The position numbers were made by a program, and so were the translations under genes. From a virus, in IMG/VR virus record IMGVR_UViG_3300025276_002912, positions 1-21,977 of that record: a DNA stretch of 21,977 nucleotides, one strand, 5' to 3'. The notes beneath the pieces were generated by a model, which saw nothing but the letters and a program-made list of their open reading frames with translations, searched no databases and was not told the origin of the DNA. Shown here piece after piece: positions 9,285 to 16,149 of this stretch; positions within the stretch are counted from its first letter, which is position 1; every line of letters begins with the position of its first letter.

Positions 9285-9984
9285 CGAACTGCGCTCCTAC
9301 ACTAATTTGGTCTCCACTGCCATGGGGAATAGAACTTATATAACCACTTAAAAATTGTCCACCTACTCTGTGTTGGCCATATATTAAAGCAATAGGAGTA
9401 CCACTTTCAGAACTATTAGTTAGACTACCAAACATTCCGCTATCTCTAGTAGTAGATTCTGTAGTTTTTTGTGCTTGTCTAGCTGCAGGAGACTTAGTAA
9501 ACATTCTTCCTATAATAGACATACCTATATTTAAAGCCATAGTACCTAAAAAACTCATACCTTTACCTGCAGCCATTGCTGTTGTTATACTTGCCTTTGC
9601 ACCTACTAACAGAGCTTGTCCAGGAGGGGTCATAGCTAACATTATAACAGCAGCAATCATAAACATTTTTCTACCTGATTTACCGCCACCACCACATATA
9701 TTAGGAACTAAATGTATAGTATCCCCATCTTTAAAATGTTTAAGTTCTAGCATTTCTTCAGTAATCTCTTTTAAATTCTTATCAAGTAGAGAAAAAGACT
9801 CATCAGAATCTCCAGAACCGATCTGTGTCATATACTTGGAAAATTTAGGATGCATACCTTTAAGATAATGCATAACATCTGCAGCAATATACGCATCAAA
9901 AGTATATTCTTTTTCTTCAAAAAATTTATTATATGCTGAGTGTATTTTAATATTAATTAACAAGATGTTCTTCCTTAAACTCAT
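9274..9984 (-). CDS. I: Tail tip assembly protein, gpI-like
   Basis: The protein has the layout of lambda-type gpI. It has an N-terminal ubiquitin-like beta-grasp half (about residues 8-95) ending in DTIHLVPNI. A Gly-rich turn follows (GGGGKSGR, about 98-105), then a hydrophobic helix (about 107-130), and a C-terminal phrase PIALIYGQHRVGGQFLSGYI near 198-217. In lambda, gpI acts with gpL, gpK and gpJ in building the tail tip and is not found in the virion. The start is uncertain. ATG at 9984 overlaps the JAMM gene by 32 nt and has no clear Shine-Dalgarno. TTG at 9963 has AAGGAA seven bases upstream, overlaps by only 11 nt, and would start the protein directly at the beta-grasp strand. The stop overlaps the gpJ-like start by 11 nt. 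Confidence 0.85.
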   Translation of the reverse strand: MSLRKNILLINIKIHSAYNKFFEEKEYTFDAYIAADVMHYLKGMHPKFSKYMTQIGSGDSDESFSLLDKNLKEITEEMLELKHFKDGDTIHLVPNICGGGGKSGRKMFMIAAVIMLAMTPPGQALLVGAKASITTAMAAGKGMSFLGTMALNIGMSIIGRMFTKSPAARQAQKTTESTTRDSGMFGSLTNSSESGTPIALIYGQHRVGGQFLSGYISSIPHGSGDQISVGAQFDGD

Positions 9985-10324
9985 CAAATATGAGTGCGTC
10001 TACGTTATAGTCTAACCAGTATATAAAAAATTTATTATTAAAACCTACTAAAAATTTATATTCTTGAAAAGCTGCACTTACTTTATCTTCCCTACTTGGG
10101 ATAGGGTTTTCTTCACCCGGATGGGAGTGAAAAATACCCCATATATTACCATCATTTCTAACTAAATCTGCAGGATCTAATATAAAAGTTGTTTTAGGAT
10201 AAGGAGATGTATTAGTACAAGGTATATAGGTAAAGTCATTAGTTACTATTCCTACACATTCTCTAGGATAATCTAGCATGGCATGTCCGTTCATATCCTC
10301 AACTAGTTTTATAAATCTTTCCAT
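9953..10324 (-). CDS. JAMM/Mov34 metallopeptidase, N-terminal half of gpK function
   Basis: This 123-aa protein has a complete JAMM zinc-peptidase motif: Glu22 in the strand PRECVGI, then HSHP at 66-69, seven residues, Ser77 and Asp80 (H-x-H-P-x7-S-x2-D). All metal and catalytic residues are present. In lambda gpK the JAMM domain is fused to an NlpC/P60 domain; here it stands alone and the NlpC/P60 partners are the two genes just upstream. It overlaps the preceding gene by 16 nt, with GGGG 8 nt before the ATG. Likely role: processing of a tail tip component or peptidoglycan stem peptides during tip assembly or DNA entry. The target is not known. Confidence 0.9.
   Translation of the reverse strand: MERFIKLVEDMNGHAMLDYPRECVGIVTNDFTYIPCTNTSPYPKTTFILDPADLVRNDGNIWGIFHSHPGEENPIPSREDKVSAAFQEYKFLVGFNNKFFIYWLDYNVDALIFDEFKEEHLVN
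9971..9976 (-). promoter_or_regulatory. Shine-Dalgarno favouring an internal TTG start of the gpI-like gene
   Basis: AAGGAA lies 7 nt before TTG at 9963-9961. The ATG at 9984 lacks such a site. If used, the gpI-like protein would be seven residues shorter than from the ATG. Confidence 0.45.
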
Positions 10325-10734
10325 CTGTAAATCCCCGTAGTATATTGTTTATAGTAGTTTCCGTAAGGAGCAATCCAACTTTTATGGTTTATCATAGTTT
10401 GTAGTATTTTATTTCTATCTGCGTATAAAGCACAATGATTAGTTACATTTGTAGCACCTAAACTCATAGTTATTATATCGTAAGGCTTAGGTTCTTTTAC
10501 TTTTATCCAACCATACTCATCTGTAGCTGCTTGCTCAAATAATCTTTCTTGAGTCTTACTATACCAATCTTCATCTACTATTTTACAAAAGTAATCTGTT
10601 GTGTAAGGAATATCTATTTCTAATTCGTTTAGGTACACTAATTTGCAGAGATTAAAACAATCAATCCCTTTCTCAGCATTATTACCTAAATGTAAATATG
10701 GAAAATCTTTGTATTTATCATACCAAACTGTCAT
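10309..10734 (-). CDS. NlpC/P60-like cysteine peptidase, second of a tandem pair
   Basis: This 141-aa protein shows an NlpC/P60 pattern: GIDCF with probable nucleophile Cys26 at the start of a helix, then a DIITMSL strand near 86-92 and NHCALY with probable His100. The phrase HKSWIAPY near 117-124 lies where the third polar residue is often found. A GIYR strand closes the fold, as in phage members. The family cleaves D-Glu-diaminopimelate type bonds in peptidoglycan or acts as a tail tip processing enzyme. It overlaps the upstream paralogue by 17 nt and the JAMM gene by 16 nt. Cys26 is preceded by Asp, as in canonical members, so this copy is the more typical of the two. Confidence 0.75.
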   Translation of the reverse strand: MTVWYDKYKDFPYLHLGNNAEKGIDCFNLCKLVYLNELEIDIPYTTDYFCKIVDEDWYSKTQERLFEQAATDEYGWIKVKEPKPYDIITMSLGATNVTNHCALYADRNKILQTMINHKSWIAPYGNYYKQYTTGIYRWKDL

Positions 10735-11107
10735 GCCTATAAATCGAATGTATACTCTCTACCCAATAGTCTGATAAAGTTTCTACACACGAAATTCCCC
10801 CTTCTTCGATATGTAACATTTTAGATGGCATTAAATACATTCCAAAATGTGTTACTAAATTTGTTTTTTCTGACTTAAATGCTATTACATCATAATCTTT
10901 AGCGTTTGTCAAACTTACTTTTTTAGCACATTGAGCTGCCCAATTATCTATACTAGTTGTAGTAAATTCTTTAATCCAATGCTTAGACAGAGGGTAATCA
11001 GGTAAAGAAAATTCTAAACTCAATTCATTGTGATAAAAGTCTTTTATTATTGTTATACAATTTACACTATCATATGAATGTGGTAGGCTTATATAGTTTC
11101 GTACCAC
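10718..11107 (-). CDS. NlpC/P60-like cysteine peptidase, first of a tandem pair
   Basis: This 129-aa protein appears to be a paralogue of the next gene. The putative nucleophile Cys17 lies in YDSVNCITIIKDFY, and a shared Y-x-N-E-L phrase follows in both proteins. A DVIAF strand (about 73-77), THFGMYL with His87, MLHIEEGG with His99 and a closing SIYR strand complete the fold. It has Asn rather than Asp before the Cys, so it is more diverged and activity is less certain. It starts at GTG 11107 with GGAG 8 nt upstream and overlaps the radical SAM gene by 19 nt. Alternatively one copy may be structural rather than catalytic. Confidence 0.65.
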   Translation of the reverse strand: MVRNYISLPHSYDSVNCITIIKDFYHNELSLEFSLPDYPLSKHWIKEFTTTSIDNWAAQCAKKVSLTNAKDYDVIAFKSEKTNLVTHFGMYLMPSKMLHIEEGGISCVETLSDYWVESIHSIYRHDSLV

Positions 11108-12300
11108 GATGCAAACTCCGGAAAAGTAGTTACAAAAGATTCATTGCGTAATTTATCAACTCTTTCAGTCTCTTGCTTAAATTCTAGTAATTGATCACTT
11201 TCATCTACACTAGTCATATAGCTTAGCCAATTTTTTATTTGTTCTAAATCATATACTGTTAATATTGTTCTATACTCTTTAATAAATTTTTTATATATAG
11301 TTAACACTTGTTTTTTAGACTCTTTAGGTAAACAAGTAATTTTTTGGTAAGAAGGTTCTAATTGTGTTGAACCATAAAAATCAAAATCATTACGTTTACA
11401 CCATATAATAAGATCAGGCATAGAAGTTATACTATATATATTTATAACACAACTAACTGTTTGTATATGTTCTTTAAACATAATAGCATGTTTTTCAAAT
11501 TTAGGCCAGGATAATCCTTTTCTAGCATACTCTACTCGGCTTCCATATCCTTCAACACTAGGCCAGATAGATACTTTTTTAAAATTAGCCCATAGTTGGG
11601 TAAGATCATATTTTTTAAATTTAGAATAACTTAAGTTAGTATTATAACTAATATGAATATTTTTAGCATAGCCTGAATCTATAAGTAAATTAAGCATTTT
11701 ATAATGACCTTCTTGTATAAAAGGCTCACCTCCTGCAAAATATATCTCTTCTAAATTAGGAATATATTGAGGTACATCTAACCAAAAATCCTCATTATCT
11801 GTATAATAGTCTTTAGTCTTATTCCAGCCAGCTTCTAAAGTATCTTTATACCAACTAGTAGATGCATAAGGTCCACACATTCTACATTTAAAATTACATA
11901 AATTACCAAATCTAATATCTAGATAAGTAGGAGTAGTATCTATACTACCATCTTCATTAGTCTTATCTTGTAGATAACCATATTTATTAAATCTTTGATT
12001 TACTTGTAATCTATTACTACCGCTACCTTGTTTTTCTTTATTATAACAGGCTTCTATACACTCACTAGGTATATTATTTTTTAAAAGATTAAGACGAGCT
12101 TCTTTATATTCTGTACTATTCCATATTTCACCTAAAGATTGTTTATAGTTACCCATAGGTCTAACGCTAGAAGTATATTCAGCATGACAACATATATAAA
12201 AATTGCCACTTAGACTACCAAAAATATGCATCCAAGGAAGTATACAGCCTTTTATATTATTGTTTAGGTATTGTTCGTCCTGTTGCAGGGAAACCTCCAA
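11089..12300 (-). CDS. Twitch-domain radical SAM enzyme inside the tail tip cassette
   Basis: This is a protein of about 400 aa. The radical SAM cluster motif CNFKCRMC is at Cys135, Cys139 and Cys142, followed by an FAGGEPF segment at 188-194, the SAM-binding GGEP motif. Before the barrel lies an N-terminal Twitch-like half: CILPWMH at 19-25, NFYICCH at 33-39 and CIEAC at 81-85, which could bind an auxiliary Fe-S cluster. This order matches the N-terminal Twitch radical SAM proteins found in bacteria and phages. Such enzymes usually modify peptides or proteins, but the substrate is unknown. The gene overlaps gpL by up to 44 nt and the next gene by 19 nt. There is no ATG before the first Twitch cysteine, so the start must be TTG at 12300 or CTG at 12288. 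Confidence 0.9.
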   Translation of the reverse strand: MEVSLQQDEQYLNNNIKGCILPWMHIFGSLSGNFYICCHAEYTSSVRPMGNYKQSLGEIWNSTEYKEARLNLLKNNIPSECIEACYNKEKQGSGSNRLQVNQRFNKYGYLQDKTNEDGSIDTTPTYLDIRFGNLCNFKCRMCGPYASTSWYKDTLEAGWNKTKDYYTDNEDFWLDVPQYIPNLEEIYFAGGEPFIQEGHYKMLNLLIDSGYAKNIHISYNTNLSYSKFKKYDLTQLWANFKKVSIWPSVEGYGSRVEYARKGLSWPKFEKHAIMFKEHIQTVSCVINIYSITSMPDLIIWCKRNDFDFYGSTQLEPSYQKITCLPKESKKQVLTIYKKFIKEYRTILTVYDLEQIKNWLSYMTSVDESDQLLEFKQETERVDKLRNESFVTTFPEFASWYETI

Positions 12301-14527
12301 AATGTAAAGAGTTATTTCTTATGGTACAGGCTAATATATTTTTACCACATACATCTCCTTCAGGACCGGAAGCAGTTTGATTATCTACACCAATAGGATT
12401 AGTATTAGCAGTAAGACTAGTACCTGGTATAGTACCACCTCCTGGTCCAGGATACTGACACTCTTCTCCTTTATACTGCCACTGACAAGTATTTTTATAA
12501 TATTTACGTCTAGGAGTTACTTGTTTAAAATATTGAAGCCAAGTAACTAAGCCAAAGGCAGCAGTAGTATCGCCTAAAGACTCTAATTGATCTATTCTAA
12601 ATCTATCTTCAATATATGATTCAGTATCTACATCATCATTTATAATAAAAACAGAATCTCCTATAGAAGTATTAGATTCTAAGCCATTAGATAAGAATAA
12701 AAATCTATTTTCTTCTATAGTTTGTATAGTAGCAAAAGTTGAGCCTTTTGACGAACGAATCTTATCTCCTACTCTATAAGGCATACTATTATATACCTCA
12801 ATCACGTTTCCTGAAACATATTTAATAGAACTATGCTCAGGCCAAACATCTAAAAAATTGGCAAATGTAGTCTTAATATTAACTACAGCACCTTGTAAAT
12901 CTCTAGAATCATTTTTAAGCTCTCTCCAAGTTCCTGCAACTGCCTCTGTTTGGAATTTTGTAAAAGAAGAATTAGCTTGCCCATAGAATCCTTCTATAGC
13001 AGAGCTATAGTTTAAACCTTTTGCTCTTGCTATAGTTAAAGTATCAAAAGCAACTTCTCCAGCATTACCTACTTGTGCAGGAGTAAAGTTAATGGTTCTA
13101 GGGTCAATACCGTGACAAGGTACTCCATTAACATTAGCAACACATGAATTAGATGTATTATTACCCACAATAAAAGGATCTTCAACCAATGCTGATATAA
13201 TATTATCAACATTGAATATTGTCAAAGTAAGTTCATTAATTTTTCCATCAGTACCTTGACTAATACTCGATACATCTACAGGAAATGGTATGTATGAATC
13301 TCCATCATAAGTTACATTATAGTTTAGATCAGAAATTAAGTCACCAGCTATATCTGCAAACTTTAAAGGAAAATTAGTAGGCCAAGCTCTACCCTGACCA
13401 TCTTCTGTGGGATTACCTTCAGGAGTTGCGGGAAACCACTCACCAGGATAATATATTTCATACAGTCGTACTATAGGATTTTGTGTAAAAGCATTTTTTT
13501 CGGCTATAAAAGGACTAGGAGCTTGTGAAGATAGGGTAGCTGCAGCAGTTTGTTGAGCGGAAATAAATATATTAGCAACAAAAGGTACACTTATTAAACT
13601 ACTGCCTGAATCAATAAATAATATTGTCCCATTAGGAATACTATTTGGAGCATCAGATACAGTTAACTGGGTAGTACTATCTACACTCGTAACAGTTTGT
13701 GTACCTGTATAACCATTACTATTTGGAGAGTTAACTACGTAGCCAGCATTTATTCCTATAGTATTAGCAACTGTTAAAATAGTATGAAAACTTGCTGTAC
13801 CTGCACTTGAGTATGCAGTGAATGAAGAAGTATTAACAAAAATAATAAAACTATCCTCATCTATAACTGTAATTGTATAAACATTTCCATTAACTTGTGT
13901 CATACCTACTACACCTGAAAATGCAATACGATTTCCTGTACTAAATCCGTGTGCACTAGCTGTTACCACACCTGGATCAGCTCTTGTTATGCCTGTAATT
14001 GTTTTACTAGTACCTGCTATGCCCCCTATATTAGAAACCTTAAAGGTTAAGACAGCAGCTCCTCCACCTCCAAGTTTATTATCAGCAACAGTAATAATAT
14101 CTCCTATAACGAATCTGTCACCACCAGCAATAACTGTAACTGCTGCTGCACCAGAACTATTAACTACTATAGAAAAAGTTGCATCTATACCGCTACCAGT
14201 ATGAGTATAGTCAGTCGCACCAATAGCATAGGTTCCTGCAGTACGAGCGGATACTGCAGCGCTAATAGTATTAATTGTTAAGATAGGAGTAAATACGGTG
14301 GTAGTAAGTCTAGCACCCCCTACAATAGAGGCACTTGAAGTCACTGTTTCACTATTATGAAACTCTTGTAAAACGTTATTTAATTTAACTTTTACCTCAT
14401 TAGTTGTTTGGTTAACATTAGCAATTAACGCTACTGTTTTACTAGTAGAGCCTACAACAGAGTTGCCAGAAACAAACCCAGTGGCATTATTTACAGTAAG
14501 TATTACGTCATAATTTCTAGCAGTCAT
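12257..14527 (-). CDS. L: Tail tip protein gpL-like, iron-sulfur cysteines, long N-terminal extension
   Basis: The C-terminal part of this 756-aa protein matches lambda gpL. It has NTCQWQYKGEEC with Cys681 and Cys690, then CGKNILAC with Cys727 and Cys734, then the FGGFP phrase at 743-747. These four cysteines correspond to those that hold the [4Fe-4S] cluster in gpL. An upstream gpL-like region reads YIPFPVDVSSIS (about 412-423). Lambda gpL is only 232 aa; here about 340 residues are added at the front, including an E1_FCCH-like module (177-245), and another insertion of roughly 180 residues (about 455-635) lies between the two gpL halves. The ATG at 14527 shares one base with the stop of the gpM-like gene (TAATG). 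It forms part of the tail tip below the tape measure. Confidence 0.9.
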   Translation of the reverse strand: MTARNYDVILTVNNATGFVSGNSVVGSTSKTVALIANVNQTTNEVKVKLNNVLQEFHNSETVTSSASIVGGARLTTTVFTPILTINTISAAVSARTAGTYAIGATDYTHTGSGIDATFSIVVNSSGAAAVTVIAGGDRFVIGDIITVADNKLGGGGAAVLTFKVSNIGGIAGTSKTITGITRADPGVVTASAHGFSTGNRIAFSGVVGMTQVNGNVYTITVIDEDSFIIFVNTSSFTAYSSAGTASFHTILTVANTIGINAGYVVNSPNSNGYTGTQTVTSVDSTTQLTVSDAPNSIPNGTILFIDSGSSLISVPFVANIFISAQQTAAATLSSQAPSPFIAEKNAFTQNPIVRLYEIYYPGEWFPATPEGNPTEDGQGRAWPTNFPLKFADIAGDLISDLNYNVTYDGDSYIPFPVDVSSISQGTDGKINELTLTIFNVDNIISALVEDPFIVGNNTSNSCVANVNGVPCHGIDPRTINFTPAQVGNAGEVAFDTLTIARAKGLNYSSAIEGFYGQANSSFTKFQTEAVAGTWRELKNDSRDLQGAVVNIKTTFANFLDVWPEHSSIKYVSGNVIEVYNSMPYRVGDKIRSSKGSTFATIQTIEENRFLFLSNGLESNTSIGDSVFIINDDVDTESYIEDRFRIDQLESLGDTTAAFGLVTWLQYFKQVTPRRKYYKNTCQWQYKGEECQYPGPGGGTIPGTSLTANTNPIGVDNQTASGPEGDVCGKNILACTIRNNSLHFGGFPATGRTIPKQ
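12294..12298 (-). promoter_or_regulatory. GGAGG ribosome binding site inside the end of the gpL gene
   Basis: GGAGG, which also encodes part of the FGGF motif of the gpL-like protein, lies 5 nt before an in-frame CTG at 12288-12286. The TTG at 12300 overlaps this site and has no Shine-Dalgarno of its own, so CTG initiation of the radical SAM gene deserves consideration. Confidence 0.5.
13793..13999 (-). other. E1_FCCH-like beta module inside the gpL-like protein
   Basis: Residues 177-245 follow the pattern TITGITRADPGVVT, then HGFSTGNRI, then VVGMTQVNGNVY. The same pattern occurs in the gpJ-like protein at about 4012-4250, so a single beta module has been used twice in this tail. It probably adds surface decoration or subunit contacts. 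Confidence 0.65.
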
Positions 14528-16146
14528 TAATCATATGTCTCTTGCAATTTAAAACTAACAGTGAAAAAGTTTTCTGTTAAACTAGTACCTGCTGATAAAA
14601 CTTGACTTATTTGTAAATCTCCGTCAAATCTTGTACTAATTGTACCACTCTCGTTTAGATGTGACAAGTCAAAACTAAAAGATTCAAATTCTCCACTTCG
14701 GGCATTATAAAAGTTCTCAATTGCAGTTCTTTCTATTCCTGATATATTAGTATATTGTAAGTCATAAGCTCTAAGACCTCTTCTAGATTTTAATCTTCTT
14801 TTTTCATAGCCTGCTTGAGACTTAAAGGTACTTACTTCAAATTTCTTACTAGTTGAAAATCCTGAATCAGGTTTTCTATCCGCCATAGAATTAAATCTAT
14901 CACCTACAGTAACACTAGAATCAAATACTCTAACAGATAACGTATCGTCAGAATATATAGACCCTAAAGGTGCTCCACCTATTACTGTAGCAGTAGTAGG
15001 TAATGAGTTTATAGTAGCTGTTCTATATCTAGCACCATCTGACATACGTATATACTCAATTTTACCTTTAAATCTCTGCCTACTAGTAACAGATCCACCA
15101 GCTACAGAATCATTAGCACCTATAATTAACGAACCGCCAGGAAAAGTAGCTACTGCAGGATTATAGTTTACATGTTTAACTAATTTACCTTGAACATATA
15201 AGCGTAAATTAGCAGTAGTTTTATCATAAGATAGTGCAACACTATATGAGGTACCTCCATTACAATTACCACCATATATTTCTGTTATAGTATTTGCTTT
15301 ATTTATTATAAAACCTACATTAGAATTTGATCCTACAGTACGTAGAGCATAGTAGTTTGTAGAACTATTTTTACGAGCTATTACAGTTTGATTAGAACTC
15401 ATACTAGTTCCTGAATCAGGAGTTATAATAGTGTCAAAAGTAAATGATTTTTCTTCTCCTGCATTAAAATCATTACCGGAACCTATTACAGCTATAAATT
15501 TAGAACCATCTAGCACTACATTAGAACCGCTAAAACTAGCAGAGCCAGTATTTATTTGCACTGTATGTTCTTTAGGACTTAAGTCTGTTAAATTACCTGC
15601 AAAATTAGTTAATAAGTTTACAGATGCATTATCACCTATATCTATACCTTGATACCCTAAATTAACAGAAGGATATGTGTAAGCAGTTGGTTGTTGAAAA
15701 ACACCAGAAGCATATACTATAAAATCACTAGTACTAACTACATTAACGCTTGCGGGAAAAGAAAAAGACTCAGTAACTCCATTTATAATATAGTTATTAC
15801 CATTAATTACTGTGGGAGCTGTGTTACTAAAATCTGCTGCTACTACTTCAGGAAAACTTCTAGTTAATCTATATCTTTCAGGTAATGTTATAGTTTTTAC
15901 AACTAATTGAGTAGCATTAGGAGCATCTGCAAATGTTATGGTTTGTCCTGCATTAGATAAACTATAGGTAATAGTGGATTGTAAAACACCATCATCAAAA
16001 GCTGTCACTTCTCCTTTACTAGTAACAGTACTAGGTAAGTTAAAAGTTACTCTAGTTGTTCCAGTGTTATTAAAAGTACTAGTAGCTACAACAGAAAAAG
16101 CTGTTATAGGAGCTTGTGCGTCATCAGGGTAGGTAGCAATAGTCAT
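14527..16146 (-). CDS. M: Minor tail protein gpM/DUF2460-like with inserted LamG-like domain
   Basis: The C-terminal 110 residues of this 539-aa protein resemble lambda gpM and DUF2460 proteins: KFEVSTFKSQAGYEKRR (about 435-451), YDLQYTNISGIERTAIENFY (461-480), ESFSFD, and a closing TVSFKLQETYD strand. Lambda gpM is only about 110 aa. In front are a small beta module (about 12-88), a second similar segment (139-165) and a LamG/concanavalin-like domain (about 176-374) with NLLTNFAG at its start, YVQGKLV in the middle and FKGKIEYIRMSDGARY at its end. LamG folds often bind glycans, so a side-surface carbohydrate-binding role is possible. The gene follows the tape measure by 3 nt and precedes gpL with a TAATG overlap, exactly the lambda H-M-L order. 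Confidence 0.8.
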   Translation of the reverse strand: MTIATYPDDAQAPITAFSVVATSTFNNTGTTRVTFNLPSTVTSKGEVTAFDDGVLQSTITYSLSNAGQTITFADAPNATQLVVKTITLPERYRLTRSFPEVVAADFSNTAPTVINGNNYIINGVTESFSFPASVNVVSTSDFIVYASGVFQQPTAYTYPSVNLGYQGIDIGDNASVNLLTNFAGNLTDLSPKEHTVQINTGSASFSGSNVVLDGSKFIAVIGSGNDFNAGEEKSFTFDTIITPDSGTSMSSNQTVIARKNSSTNYYALRTVGSNSNVGFIINKANTITEIYGGNCNGGTSYSVALSYDKTTANLRLYVQGKLVKHVNYNPAVATFPGGSLIIGANDSVAGGSVTSRQRFKGKIEYIRMSDGARYRTATINSLPTTATVIGGAPLGSIYSDDTLSVRVFDSSVTVGDRFNSMADRKPDSGFSTSKKFEVSTFKSQAGYEKRRLKSRRGLRAYDLQYTNISGIERTAIENFYNARSGEFESFSFDLSHLNESGTISTRFDGDLQISQVLSAGTSLTENFFTVSFKLQETYD

Positions 16147-16149
16147 ATC

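Noticed and set aside
9274-9984. Integral membrane transporter, because of the hydrophobic helix near residues 107-130
   Set aside because: The beta-grasp half, the Gly-rich turn and the position between JAMM and gpJ-like genes fit gpI.
10309-11107. The two NlpC/P60-like genes as one gene broken by a frameshift
   Set aside because: Each has its own Cys, His and closing strand in the right order and its own start codon, so they are two copies and not two halves.
12257-12300. Programmed frameshift fusing the gpL-like protein to the radical SAM enzyme
   Set aside because: The frames overlap by up to 44 nt, but I see no recognised slippery site, gpL ends at its usual FGGF tail, and a GGAGG is available for separate initiation.
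13793-13999. Ubiquitin-activating enzyme function
   Set aside because: Only a short beta module resembles the E1 FCCH label; there is no adenylation domain or catalytic Cys context.
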